Assembly (NCBI RefSeq): GCF_024347575.1
Contig: NZ_AP025503.1
Span: 744,001 to 808,000 of the forward strand
Direction of reading: 5' to 3'
Length of the DNA stretch: 64,000 nucleotides
DNA from: Vibrio pelagius
GTDB taxonomy: Bacteria > Pseudomonadota > Gammaproteobacteria > Enterobacterales > Vibrionaceae
Shown: positions 46,601 to 55,719 of the stretch, piece by piece
How the letters are laid out: each line of letters starts with the position of its first letter
Position numbering within the stretch: the first letter of the stretch is position 1
Notes under the pieces: generated by a model
What the model saw: the letters and a program-made list of their open reading frames with translations, nothing else
Told to the model about the DNA's origin: nothing
Database searches by the model: none
Program-made: the position numbers and the translations under genes

Positions 46601-47232
46601 TGTCTAGTGCAAAAGATATTAAAAAGAGCATCTTAGCGCCAGTATTGGACAACAACCCAATCGCGCTACAGGTTCTTGGTGTGTGTTCTGCTCTTGCGGT
46701 AACCACTAAACTAGAAACAGCATTTGTTATGACTATCGCAGTAATGTTTGTTACTGCTCTGTCTAACTTCTTCGTTTCTTTAATCCGTAACCACATTCCT
46801 AACAGTGTGCGTATCATCGTTCAGATGGCGATCATCGCATCACTTGTAATCGTGGTAGACCAAGTGCTTAAAGCATACCTATACGATATCTCTAAACAGC
46901 TATCTGTATTCGTAGGCCTAATCATTACTAACTGTATTGTAATGGGTCGTGCTGAAGCATTCGCAATGAAGTCTGAGCCAATCCCATCTCTAATCGATGG
47001 TCTTGGTAACGGTCTTGGTTACGGCTTCGTTCTTATCACTGTAGGTTTCTTCCGTGAGCTTCTAGGCTCAGGCAAGCTATTTGGTATGGAAGTACTACCT
47101 CTAGTGAGCAACGGTGGTTGGTATCAGCCAAACGGCTTGATGCTTCTAGCACCTTCTGCATTCTTCCTAATCGGCTTCTTGATTTGGGCGATTCGTACGT
47201 TCAAACCAGAGCAAGTAGAAGCGAAGGGGTAA
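46600..47232 (+). CDS. nqrD: Na+-NQR subunit D
   Basis: A 210-residue, six-helix membrane subunit of the NqrD/RnfE family. Typical segments are [26 protein letters not shown] and [14 protein letters not shown]. In known structures a conserved Cys of NqrD and one of NqrE share an intramembrane iron-sulfur cluster. The start overlaps the nqrC stop by one base, with GGAGG upstream. Confidence 0.98.
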   Translation: MSSAKDIKKSILAPVLDNNPIALQVLGVCSALAVTTKLETAFVMTIAVMFVTALSNFFVSLIRNHIPNSVRIIVQMAIIASLVIVVDQVLKAYLYDISKQLSVFVGLIITNCIVMGRAEAFAMKSEPIPSLIDGLGNGLGYGFVLITVGFFRELLGSGKLFGMEVLPLVSNGGWYQPNGLMLLAPSAFFLIGFLIWAIRTFKPEQVEAKG

Positions 47233-47239
47233 GGTAGTC

Positions 47240-47836
47240 ATGGAACATTATATTAGTCTGCTAGTTAAATCGATTTTCATCGAAAACATGGCGCTTTCTT
47301 TCTTCCTAGGTATGTGTACATTCCTAGCGGTATCTAAGAAAGTTAAAACTTCTTTTGGTCTTGGTGTTGCGGTAGTTGTAGTACTTACAATCGCTGTACC
47401 TGTAAACAACCTTGTTTACACGCACATTCTAAAAGAGAACGCGCTTGTTGAAGGTGTCGATTTAAGTTTCCTTAACTTCATCGCATTCATCGGTGTTATC
47501 GCGGCACTTGTACAAATCCTAGAGATGGTTCTTGACCGTTTCTTCCCACCTTTGTACAACGCACTAGGTATCTTCCTACCACTGATCACAGTTAACTGTG
47601 CAATCTTTGGTGGTGTATCTTTCATGGTAACGCGTGACTACAACTTCGCAGAATCTGTTGTGTACGGCTTCGGTTCTGGTGTGGGTTGGATGTTAGCTAT
47701 CGTTGCACTTGCGGGTATCCGTGAGAAGATGAAGTACTCTGACGTACCTCCTGGTCTTCGTGGTCTTGGTATCACGTTCATCAGTGTTGGTCTAATGGCG
47801 TTAGGCTTTATGTCTTTCTCTGGTGTTCAACTGTAG
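47240..47836 (+). CDS. nqrE: Na+-NQR subunit E
   Basis: A 198-residue, six-helix membrane subunit of the NqrE/RnfA family. Typical segments are [25 protein letters not shown] and [13 protein letters not shown], containing conserved Cys residues of the intramembrane iron-sulfur site. It starts 7 bp after nqrD. Confidence 0.98.
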   Translation: MEHYISLLVKSIFIENMALSFFLGMCTFLAVSKKVKTSFGLGVAVVVVLTIAVPVNNLVYTHILKENALVEGVDLSFLNFIAFIGVIAALVQILEMVLDRFFPPLYNALGIFLPLITVNCAIFGGVSFMVTRDYNFAESVVYGFGSGVGWMLAIVALAGIREKMKYSDVPPGLRGLGITFISVGLMALGFMSFSGVQL

Positions 47837-47865
47837 GGTAAGCACCCAGAAATAAGGAATAACAA

Positions 47866-49092
47866 ATGCAAAGCATTATTCTTGGTGTAGCGATGTTTAC
47901 CATCATTGTACTTGCACTGGTTTTAGTGATTCTTTTCGCTAAATCTAAGCTTGTACCTACAGGTGACATCACTATCGCTGTAAACGATGACCCATCTCTA
48001 GCAATCACGACACAACCGGGCGGTAAACTGCTTGGTGCTCTAGCTGGTGCTGGTGTATTCGTATCTTCTGCTTGTGGTGGCGGTGGCTCTTGTGGTCAGT
48101 GTCGCGTAAAAATTAAATCAGGCGGTGGCGACATCCTTCCAACTGAGCTTGACCACATTACTAAAGGTGAAGCGCGCGAAGGTGAACGTCTTGCATGTCA
48201 AGTTGCTATGAAAACTGACATGGATATCGAACTTCCTGAAGAGATCTTCGGTGTGAAGAAGTGGGAATGTGAAGTTATCTCTAACGATAACAAAGCAACC
48301 TTCATCAAAGAGCTTAAGCTGCAAATCCCTGATGGCGAATCAGTACCATTCCGTGCTGGTGGTTACATTCAGATTGAAGCGCCTGCTCACCACATCAAAT
48401 ATTCTGATTTCGATGTACCAGAAGAGTACCGCGAAGACTGGGACAAGTTTAACCTGTTCCGTTACGAGTCTAAGGTTGATGAAGATATCATCCGTGCATA
48501 CTCAATGGCTAACTACCCAGAAGAACACGGTATTATTATGCTGAACGTGCGTATCGCTACGCCGCCGCCAAATAATCCTGATGTTCCACCGGGTCAAATG
48601 TCATCGTTCATCTGGTCTCTTAAAGAGGGCGACAAGTGTACTATCTCTGGTCCATTTGGTGAGTTCTTTGCGAAAGACACTGATGCTGAAATGGTATTCG
48701 TTGGTGGTGGTGCTGGTATGGCGCCAATGCGTTCACACATCTTCGACCAGCTTAAGCGTCTTAACTCAACTCGTAAGATGTCTTTCTGGTACGGTGCACG
48801 TTCTAAGCGTGAGATGTTCTACGTAGAAGACTTCGACGGCCTACAAGCTGAAAACGATAACTTCGTTTGGCACTGTGCTCTGTCTGATCCAATGCCAGAA
48901 GATAACTGGGATGGTTACACAGGCTTCATCCACAACGTACTGTACGAAAACTACCTGAAGGATCACGAAGCTCCTGAAGATTGTGAGTACTACATGTGTG
49001 GTCCACCGATGATGAACGCGGCTGTTATCGGCATGCTAAAAGATCTTGGTGTAGAAGATGAGAACATCCTTCTAGATGACTTCGGTGGTTAA
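47866..49092 (+). CDS. nqrF: Na+-NQR subunit F (NADH-oxidising)
   Basis: A 408-residue subunit where NADH enters. An N-terminal membrane helix is followed by a 2Fe-2S domain with Cys at 70, 76, 79 and 111 ([18 protein letters not shown]). A ferredoxin-reductase-like FAD/NADH region follows, with [11 protein letters not shown] and [18 protein letters not shown]. The last gene of the operon proper; a terminator follows at 49114. Confidence 0.98.
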   Translation: MQSIILGVAMFTIIVLALVLVILFAKSKLVPTGDITIAVNDDPSLAITTQPGGKLLGALAGAGVFVSSACGGGGSCGQCRVKIKSGGGDILPTELDHITKGEAREGERLACQVAMKTDMDIELPEEIFGVKKWECEVISNDNKATFIKELKLQIPDGESVPFRAGGYIQIEAPAHHIKYSDFDVPEEYREDWDKFNLFRYESKVDEDIIRAYSMANYPEEHGIIMLNVRIATPPPNNPDVPPGQMSSFIWSLKEGDKCTISGPFGEFFAKDTDAEMVFVGGGAGMAPMRSHIFDQLKRLNSTRKMSFWYGARSKREMFYVEDFDGLQAENDNFVWHCALSDPMPEDNWDGYTGFIHNVLYENYLKDHEAPEDCEYYMCGPPMMNAAVIGMLKDLGVEDENILLDDFGG

Positions 49093-49113
49093 TCCACTTA
49101 AGTAACTGATATT

Positions 49114-49149
49114 ATGGCTGGCTCTTAGGAGTCAGCCATTTGTTTTTCT
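49114..49149 (+). terminator. nqrF terminator
   Basis: ATGGCTGGCTC / GAGTCAGCCAT (one G-T pair) with a TTAG loop and a T-rich tail. Transcription reading into apbE would need to pass this or start anew. Confidence 0.88.
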
Positions 49150-49173
49150 AAGCTGTGTTCACCACACAACGGC

Positions 49174-49227
49174 TTATATAAGAAAGCATATGTGGCAAGC
49201 ATGCAGACACTGTTCTTTCTTATATAA
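49174..49227 (+). repeat. 13-bp perfect inverted repeat in the apbE leader
   Basis: TTATATAAGAAAG (49174-49186) and CTTTCTTATATAA (49215-49227) are exact reverse complements separated by 28 bp. The second arm ends 15 bp before the GGGAG ribosome site of apbE. No T-run follows, so it does not look like a terminator. It could be an mRNA structure or a pair of binding sites. Confidence 0.6.
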
Positions 49228-49254
49228 ATCACTAACAATAATGGGAGTAAGCAA

Positions 49255-50259
49255 GTGAGAATTTGGCTTGTTGCATTAACTTCTCTACTGTTTTTGGCTG
49301 GCTGTGAAAAGCCACGAGAGCAAGTACATTTGAACGGTCCGACTATGGGCACGAGCTACAATATTAAGTACATCAATAGTGATGATTTTCCTGCATCAGA
49401 CAAGGTGCACGCAGAGATCGATCGTCTGCTTGAAGAAGTGAATGATCAGATGTCGACATACCGCAAAGATTCCGAGTTAAGTCGCTTTAACCAGTATGAA
49501 GGTGGCGATGCGTTTGAAGTGTCTGAGCAAACGGCGACGGTTGTGAAAGAAGCGATTCGTTTGAACGGTCTTACTGAAGGTGCATTGGATGTGACAGTTG
49601 GGCCTTTGGTCAATCTTTGGGGCTTTGGCCCTGAAGCCCGCCCTGAAGTGGTTCCAACGGATGAAGAGCTGGCTGCACGCAAACAAAAAATTGGTATCCA
49701 CCATCTAAGCGTAGAGGGCAACAAGCTGACGAAAGATCTGCCAAGTTTATACGTTGACCTTTCAACTATTGCGAAAGGTTGGGGTGTGGATGTACTGGCT
49801 GACTACCTAGACTCTATTGGCATTCACAACTACATGGTTGAAGTCGGTGGTGAGATTCGCTTGAAAGGTCTAAATCGTGAAAATGTTGGTTGGCGCATTG
49901 CGATTGAAAAGCCAAGCGTTGAAGAGCGTACGATTCAAGAGATCATTGAGCCAGGTGACATGGCTATTGCCACATCGGGTGATTACCGAAACTATTTTGA
50001 GCGTGATGGTGTTCGTTACTCACACATTATCAATCCAGAAACAGGTAAACCGATTCATCATAAAGTGGTATCAGTAACCGTGTTAGCCCCGTCTTCAATG
50101 ACTGCAGATGGTTTATCTACTGGCCTTATGGTCTTAGGTGAGGTAAAAGGTATGGAAATCGCAAATCAACATAATATCCCAGCATTTATGGTGGTAAAAA
50201 CAGCCGATGGCTTTGAAGAGATCGCCTCTGAAGCGTTCAAGCCATACTTAAAGAAATAA
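49255..50259 (+). CDS. apbE: FAD:protein FMN transferase
   Basis: ApbE attaches FMN to Thr residues in the SGAT motifs of NqrB and NqrC. The 334-residue lipoprotein has a lipobox (FLAGC). Conserved segments are GPTMGTSYNIKY, DLSTIAKGWGVDVLADYL, NYMVEVGGEIRLKG and HIINPETGKP. The start is GTG 49255, with GGGAG 8 bases upstream. It sits between the nqr operon and nqrM, matching its role. Confidence 0.96.
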   Translation: MRIWLVALTSLLFLAGCEKPREQVHLNGPTMGTSYNIKYINSDDFPASDKVHAEIDRLLEEVNDQMSTYRKDSELSRFNQYEGGDAFEVSEQTATVVKEAIRLNGLTEGALDVTVGPLVNLWGFGPEARPEVVPTDEELAARKQKIGIHHLSVEGNKLTKDLPSLYVDLSTIAKGWGVDVLADYLDSIGIHNYMVEVGGEIRLKGLNRENVGWRIAIEKPSVEERTIQEIIEPGDMAIATSGDYRNYFERDGVRYSHIINPETGKPIHHKVVSVTVLAPSSMTADGLSTGLMVLGEVKGMEIANQHNIPAFMVVKTADGFEEIASEAFKPYLKK

Positions 50260-50274
50260 GGTAGCGAGAGCATT

Positions 50275-50529
50275 ATGAATACATTTATTATTACATTTGG
50301 TGTTTTTCTAGCAGTGATTGCAGCAATGTCGATTGGCTACATCATCCAGAAGAAAGTGGTAAAAGGTAGCTGTGGTGGTCTTGGTGCGGTTGGTATCGAT
50401 AAGGTATGTAACTGTCCTGAGCCTTGTGATGCGCGTAAGAAGCGTGAAGCTCGTGAAGCTTACCGTGCTGAGAAGTTAGCTGCACGTGAAGAGAAGCTCG
50501 CTGCATGGGAAAAAGACCGTATCGCTTAA
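50275..50529 (+). CDS. nqrM: Na+-NQR maturation protein NqrM
   Basis: An 84-residue protein with one N-terminal membrane helix and four Cys (C33, C45, C47, C51, in GSCGGLG and VCNCPEPC), typical of NqrM (formerly DUF539). NqrM is needed to mature the pump and is thought to supply iron to the NqrD/E site. The C-terminus is a charged helix. It lies 15 bp after apbE, probably in one operon. Confidence 0.95.
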   Translation: MNTFIITFGVFLAVIAAMSIGYIIQKKVVKGSCGGLGAVGIDKVCNCPEPCDARKKREAREAYRAEKLAAREEKLAAWEKDRIA

Positions 50530-50549
50530 TCAGACTTACCTGATAAAAG

Positions 50550-50583
50550 AAAAGCTCAAGGGGAAACCTTGAGCTTTTTTGTT
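50550..50583. terminator. Terminator between nqrM and the GGDEF gene
   Basis: AAAAGCTCAAGG / CCTTGAGCTTTT is a strong stem with T-runs on both strands, serving nqrM (plus) and the convergent gene (minus). Confidence 0.93.
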
Positions 50584-50594
50584 TGTGGTGGTTT

Positions 50595-51818
50595 TTAGTT
50601 GTTTCTTTCAAACACCAGTTGATTGCGGCCTTGCTCTTTGGCTTGATATAAGAGTTCATCAGCCGCTTTTATCTGACTATCTAAGTCGGACTCAATGTTG
50701 GTGACGCCAATACTCATAGTAACTTGAATTTGTTGATCGTCATGAGTTATGACCTGCTGTTCAATCGCCATTCTCATCTTTTCTAGACGCACGATAAAGT
50801 CTCTAAATGATCCGCAAGCCTGAATACAGAACTCCTCGCCGCCAAAACGAGCAGCCACGTCATCTTTGAAAAATGATTTAATGATTCGACCAACTGCAAT
50901 TAATACAGCGTCGCCGCCATCATGACCGTAGGTATCATTTACTTTTTTAAAGAAGTCGATATCCATCATTGCGATATTGCGTTTATCGCAACCTTTACAA
51001 GCTTGATTGAACAAGAATCGGCGATTCCATAATCCGGTAAGCGCGTCTTCATTGGCGTGACGGAACAGTTCATTGTTGGCTTCTTTCATATCCAGTAGTT
51101 GGTGAATACGACAGAAGAACTCTTCTTGATTGAATGGCTTATAGAGAAAGTCGTTAGCGCCCGCTTTTAGGAACTGTGCGGTTAATGTGCGATCATCACT
51201 TCCTGACAGCCCTAAGATGGCCAGTTCGTTGCGTGTGTAGTGTTGGCGAATTTCTCGAATCATGGTGATGCCGTCCTTATTGGGCATGTCATGATCGGTA
51301 ACGACAAACGTAATATCGGGGTCGCTTTGAAGTAGAGCTAAGCCTTGTTCACCGTCAACAGCTTGAACAGTTTGGATGTATTGGTGTTCGAGGAGTTGCA
51401 CTATGTAGTGGCGCACCACTGAAGAGTCGTCGACAACCAGAGCTTTGTGATTTTTGTTGTTAGTAATGCGTTGAATTAAAGGTAGCAAATACGTCACTGA
51501 CGCCTTACTGTCTTTTAGAATGTAATCAATCACACCTTTAGCAAGTACTTGCTCACGTAGGGCTGCACTGAACATGGCAGTCAGTACGATGATCTTCTGT
51601 TGGTAACCAAGAACCAAGTCGACGATTTCGCCATCTTGTCCATCTGGCAGGCAATAGTCTAATACCGCGCAAAGAAAGTCTGTTTCCTGTTCAAGTATCT
51701 CTTTAGCCTGCTGGACAGATTCGGCGAGCGTCACCGCAAAACCGCTAGTAGTTAGCTGTTGGTGAAGGTAGTTTCTAAAGGCTCGACTGTCTTCAACAAC
51801 CAGTATTTTTTCAGTCAA
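50595..51818 (-). CDS. Double-receiver GGDEF protein (putative diguanylate cyclase)
   Basis: A 407-residue protein with two response-regulator receivers and a GGDEF domain. Receiver 1 (about 1-120) has the phospho-Asp in AVLDYCLPDG. Receiver 2 (about 125-240) has TDHDMPNKDG. The GGDEF domain has RFGGEEF, so it should make c-di-GMP. The RxxD inhibitory site expected five residues before GGEEF reads FKDD, so product feedback is probably absent. No partner kinase is adjacent. It is divergent from dinB. Confidence 0.92.
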   Translation of the reverse strand: MTEKILVVEDSRAFRNYLHQQLTTSGFAVTLAESVQQAKEILEQETDFLCAVLDYCLPDGQDGEIVDLVLGYQQKIIVLTAMFSAALREQVLAKGVIDYILKDSKASVTYLLPLIQRITNNKNHKALVVDDSSVVRHYIVQLLEHQYIQTVQAVDGEQGLALLQSDPDITFVVTDHDMPNKDGITMIREIRQHYTRNELAILGLSGSDDRTLTAQFLKAGANDFLYKPFNQEEFFCRIHQLLDMKEANNELFRHANEDALTGLWNRRFLFNQACKGCDKRNIAMMDIDFFKKVNDTYGHDGGDAVLIAVGRIIKSFFKDDVAARFGGEEFCIQACGSFRDFIVRLEKMRMAIEQQVITHDDQQIQVTMSIGVTNIESDLDSQIKAADELLYQAKEQGRNQLVFERNN

Positions 51819-51939
51819 CTCTGTTCCCTACATCTTGAGTAAATACTTTTTAACTATACTACCAGAAGTGTTGACAACTGACTAAGCGAAAGATGGCTCA
51901 ATCAATGATCACTTTGTTCTCGGCGAATAAATGATTATA

Positions 51940-51955
51940 CTGTTTATTAATACAG
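51940..51955 (+). promoter_or_regulatory. LexA (SOS) box at dinB
   Basis: CTGTTTATTAATACAG (core CTG-N10-CAG) within TACTGTTTATTAATACAGT is a strong match to the LexA consensus, 22 bp before the chosen dinB ATG. It overlaps a possible -10 (TATACT near 51936). Confidence 0.88.
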
Positions 51956-51976
51956 TGTTTGGCGGGTGTTTTGGTC

Positions 51977-53053
51977 ATGTGTGCTTCTGATAGAGAAAGA
52001 GTGCGGAAAATAATCCATGTTGATATGGACTGCTTTTACGCGGCTGTCGAAATGCGCGATAACCCATCATATCGAAATCGTCCGTTAGCCGTAGGTGGAC
52101 ACGAGAAGCAGCGTGGAGTACTGAGTACTTGTAACTATGAGGCGCGCAAATTTGGTATTCGCTCGGCGATGCCAACGGCTAAGGCGTTGCAGTTGTGCCC
52201 AAACCTGTTGGTGGTGCCGGGGCGGATGCAGGTCTATAAGGAAATCTCTAAGCAGATCCGAGCCATCTTTTCTCGATATACCTCCATCATTGAACCGCTA
52301 TCACTGGATGAAGCCTTTCTTGATGTGACTGACTCAGAGCAGTGTCATGGCTCAGCCACTCTTATTGCCGAAGCTATCCGTCGTGATATTTGGAATGAAC
52401 TCCAGTTAACGGCGTCTGCAGGTGTCGCGCCGATTAAGTTTTTGGCTAAAGTGGCTTCGGATATGAATAAGCCCAATGGACAGTTTGTTATTCCCCCTCA
52501 AGATGTTCAGGGGGTGATTGATGAGTTGCCATTGGAGAAGATCCCTGGCGTTGGCAAAGTGAGTATCGAGAAGCTTCATCAAGCGGGCTTTTATATCTGT
52601 AAAGATATTAAGCAGACAGATTATCGATCCTTGTTGGCTAAGTTTGGTCGACAAGGTGCTTCGCTTTGGAAGAGAAGCCATGGCATTGATGATCGAGAGG
52701 TTGTAGTTGAGCGAGAAAGGAAGTCGGTGGGTGTGGAGCGCACTTTCAGTGAAAACATCTCAACTTATCAAGAGTGCTGGAAAGTGATTGAAGAGCGCCT
52801 GTTTCCTGAGTTAGAAGCAAGGCTTGAGAAGGCGAGCCCGACTAAATCTATCACCAAGCAAGGCATTAAGCTTAAGTTTGCGGACTTTCAACAAACCACT
52901 ATTGAACATATTCAACCCTCTTTGAATCTCGAGCACTTCAAAGAGCTGTTGAGTGAGATTCTAAAGCGTCAGCAAGGACGTGAGATTCGCTTGCTAGGGT
53001 TAAGTGTCATGCTGCAACCCAAAGATCAAATGCGCCAACTCAGTTTCTTCTAA
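51977..53053 (+). CDS. dinB: DNA polymerase IV (DinB)
   Basis: An error-prone Y-family polymerase for translesion synthesis. Motifs: HVDMDCFYAAVEMRDNP (catalytic Asp), EPLSLDEAFLDVTDS (catalytic Asp-Glu), KFLAKVASDMNKPNGQFVI and KIPGVGKVSIEKL. The C-terminus QLSFF fits a beta-clamp-binding tail. Start uncertain: ATG 51977 gives 358 residues, while GTG 52001 aligns best with E. coli DinB; the frame also opens at TTG 51959 but that lies close to the LexA box. A LexA box precedes it. Confidence 0.96.
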   Translation: MCASDRERVRKIIHVDMDCFYAAVEMRDNPSYRNRPLAVGGHEKQRGVLSTCNYEARKFGIRSAMPTAKALQLCPNLLVVPGRMQVYKEISKQIRAIFSRYTSIIEPLSLDEAFLDVTDSEQCHGSATLIAEAIRRDIWNELQLTASAGVAPIKFLAKVASDMNKPNGQFVIPPQDVQGVIDELPLEKIPGVGKVSIEKLHQAGFYICKDIKQTDYRSLLAKFGRQGASLWKRSHGIDDREVVVERERKSVGVERTFSENISTYQECWKVIEERLFPELEARLEKASPTKSITKQGIKLKFADFQQTTIEHIQPSLNLEHFKELLSEILKRQQGREIRLLGLSVMLQPKDQMRQLSFF

Positions 53054-53103
53054 TCATAAGAAGCTAAGTTGGCGACTATTTTATTATCTTGGAGTTTGTT
53101 GAA

Positions 53104-55038
53104 CTATCTTGGAATTCGTTGAACCAGAGCGAGGGTATCGCGGAAAGGGTGCTGTTCAAGCTTGCCATATCCAACCATCTTACTGGCTTTGAGCTTGGTA
53201 GACAGTGGCGTTGCAATACCCGATAAGAAGCGAGTAATTGCTTCATCTGTTACCCATTGTGGGCTGCTACTTATGAATTCATTTATCCAAGCTTGAAGGT
53301 CACTCTCGTCAATCGCCGTCAACGGTACATCAGGTAGCTTGGCGGCGTTGCCACGACATGCTGAACAGTGTCCACACTCTTGTGGCGCATTAAGGTCACC
53401 AAAGTAGTTGGCGAGTTTTGAACTCAGGCAGGTGCTTGATTCAAAGAAATCCAACATATAGTTGAGGCGGCCAATTTCATTGTCCTCTTTTTGTTTAAAC
53501 AGTGTCGACAGACGCTGAGCAACCTCATTTGGGTCTTCACTGGTATTGTGTACTGCATACACATCGGTGATTTGCTTGCTTTCCAGCTCAATCCAACCTT
53601 GCTCATTAAAGTAGTCGATTGCTGCGATCACTCGCTGCCTGTCTGCTTGAAAGTGCGTCCACAATGCATCGAAGTCCACTTGGCACCAAACACGAGCTTG
53701 CGGTGAGCATTGGAAGATCGACTCCACAAACGCACGGCGCTCTCCCTGAAATTGGTCGATGATCTGTGGTTTTGGTCGAACAAACTTGAATTTGTAATCG
53801 GCGAAGAAACTGTATTTAGGCTCAATGATGCCCTCGATCTCAAGGTACACTAATAGTGTTTTCAGTGGCAGCTGACGAATATTGGATTCGCGAGAGAGCT
53901 GATTGAGCATGATTTCCCACTGAGTAGTGTAGGTATTGCCTGAGGGCTGACAAGCGTATATTTCTTGCAGCACGGTTTGAATCGCGATGTTATCGGGTGT
54001 ATCACCAAAGACAAAGTTCTCTAGCGTACTGAGGCCGTGTTTATTAGCAAGCAGTATACATTCAGAGTTTTGTCCGTCACGACCGGCACGTCCAATCTCT
54101 TGGGAGTAGTTCTCTATCGATTTAGGCAGATCAAAGTGAATCACTCGGCGAATATTCGACTTATCGACACCCATACCAAACGCGATGGTCGCAACGATGC
54201 AGCTGATTTCATCGCTCATAAACTGCTGCTGAATGGCATCGCGGTTTTCTGGCTTGAGACCGGCATGGTAGGCAATCGCATTAATGCCGACATTTCTGAG
54301 GGTTTGCGCGACATTCTCTGCTGTCTGCTGAAGCGTCACATAAACAATAGTCGGCGATTGCGGCGCTTGATTGACCACTTCACATAAAGTCTCTAACTTC
54401 GTCTCTTGCTCACAAGGTTGTATCGCTAAGTCGAGGTTTTTACGATAAAAGCCGGTGACTACGACACTCTCTGGAGCAATATTGAACTTGCTCTGCATGT
54501 CTTGAATTACTCCCGTTGTCGCCGTTGCGGTTAGCAAAAGGACTTGAGGAATGTTGAGCTGTTTCTGATAGTGAGGCAGCTTGAGATAGTCAGGTCGGAA
54601 GTTGTGACCCCATTCTGAGATACAGTGCGCTTCGTCGACCACTAGAAGCGAGATAGGTACTTGTGAGATGAATTGTCGAAAGCGCTCGTTCTTGAGGCGC
54701 TCAACCGAGATCATCAAGATTTTGGTTTCGCCATTGCGAACCGACTGCATCACTCGTTGAGTGGTTTGCCTGTCTTGGCTCGACTCGATGGCCGCGGCAG
54801 CAATCCCTTTACTGTGTAGAAAACTCAATTGATCTTTCATAAGTGCAAGTAAGGGGGAAATCACCAACGTGAGATGGGGCAGCTCTAGCGCCGGAAGCTG
54901 ATAACAGAGAGATTTGCCTGATCCGGTCGGAAAAATTGCCGCTGCCGATTGGCCTGCTAGAACATTATCGATAACTTGCTTTTGTCCATAACGCAGTGAG
55001 TCGAATCCAAAGACCTGTTTTAGCTTCTGTTCTATCAT
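53104..55038 (-). CDS. RecQ-family ATP-dependent DNA helicase (variant)
   Basis: A 644-residue SF2 helicase. Motifs: Walker A FPTGSGKS (K42), VISPLLALMKDQL, DEAHCISEWGHNFRPDY, LLLTATAT, YHAGLKPENRD and QEIGRAGRDGQ. A zinc-binding Cys cluster (CLSSKL, CGHCSACRG) follows. There is no HRDC domain; instead a C-terminal extension of roughly 80 residues is present (DLQAWINEFISSSPQW). It differs from canonical RecQ, and the true recQ is likely elsewhere in the genome. Role inferred: DNA unwinding in repair. Confidence 0.9.
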   Translation of the reverse strand: MIEQKLKQVFGFDSLRYGQKQVIDNVLAGQSAAAIFPTGSGKSLCYQLPALELPHLTLVISPLLALMKDQLSFLHSKGIAAAAIESSQDRQTTQRVMQSVRNGETKILMISVERLKNERFRQFISQVPISLLVVDEAHCISEWGHNFRPDYLKLPHYQKQLNIPQVLLLTATATTGVIQDMQSKFNIAPESVVVTGFYRKNLDLAIQPCEQETKLETLCEVVNQAPQSPTIVYVTLQQTAENVAQTLRNVGINAIAYHAGLKPENRDAIQQQFMSDEISCIVATIAFGMGVDKSNIRRVIHFDLPKSIENYSQEIGRAGRDGQNSECILLANKHGLSTLENFVFGDTPDNIAIQTVLQEIYACQPSGNTYTTQWEIMLNQLSRESNIRQLPLKTLLVYLEIEGIIEPKYSFFADYKFKFVRPKPQIIDQFQGERRAFVESIFQCSPQARVWCQVDFDALWTHFQADRQRVIAAIDYFNEQGWIELESKQITDVYAVHNTSEDPNEVAQRLSTLFKQKEDNEIGRLNYMLDFFESSTCLSSKLANYFGDLNAPQECGHCSACRGNAAKLPDVPLTAIDESDLQAWINEFISSSPQWVTDEAITRFLSGIATPLSTKLKASKMVGYGKLEQHPFRDTLALVQRIPR

Positions 55039-55172
55039 AAGTGTGTCCGGTTAATCTGTGTGGTGTGCCGCTAAGCCTGTTCAATTGGCAGAGAAACTCC
55101 AGTTTCAAAGCGCTTGCACCAGATTGTACCTAATTCTATTCTGTAGCTCCTAAAGAAAAGCACTTCAAAAGT

Positions 55173-55646
55173 ATGAATAAATCCGAGCTTAAACAAATAA
55201 TCCTCCAGCAGCTTGAATCTCGGCTTGCAATTGCACAGTCGGCAACGCAGCGAGCGATTGATGCTGCGACAGACGAAGAGACAGTTCCAGAACATAAATA
55301 TGATACTCTGGCACTAGAGGCATCTTACCTCGCACATGGTCAGGCCGTAAGAGTCCAAGAGTGTGAAGAGGATATTCAATGCTATCGTGATTTAGTTCTG
55401 AGAGAAGGCGAACGCGTGGCGATGAGTAGCTTTCTTTCTGTTATCGACGAGCAAGATAAGGTTAAGTATTTCTTTATCGGGCCAAGAGTCGGAGGTTTAT
55501 CACTCGAGTGGGGTGACAAAGATGTTGCCATATTGACGCCAAACGCTCCTCTAGGTGCAGCCTTGATGGGGAAAGAGGTGGGAGACGAAGTGGAATTTAG
55601 TGTTGCAGACAGCCATTTTCTCTATGAAATTGTGTCGGTTTGTTAA
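55173..55646 (+). CDS. GreA/GreB-family protein
   Basis: A 157-residue protein. The N-terminal coiled-coil-like helix carries acidic residues (ATDEETVPEHKYDTLALEASYLA). The C-terminal domain has the Gre fold motif APLGAALMGKEVGDEVEFSV. Gre factors stimulate RNA-polymerase transcript cleavage or compete for its secondary channel. It is not a standard GreA or GreB, whose coiled-coil tip sequences differ, so I do not give a symbol. It is divergent from the helicase gene. Confidence 0.85.
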   Translation: MNKSELKQIILQQLESRLAIAQSATQRAIDAATDEETVPEHKYDTLALEASYLAHGQAVRVQECEEDIQCYRDLVLREGERVAMSSFLSVIDEQDKVKYFFIGPRVGGLSLEWGDKDVAILTPNAPLGAALMGKEVGDEVEFSVADSHFLYEIVSVC

Positions 55647-55719
55647 GTTCTAAACCTTTCCATGACATAGAGTGAATCACTCAATGTATAGTTAGTACAG
55701 CAATGTATGTGAGGATGTT

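Noticed and set aside
49114..49227. Small RNA gene between nqrF and apbE
   Set aside because: The terminator and inverted repeat are clear, but there is no separate promoter plus terminator pair that would define an RNA gene.
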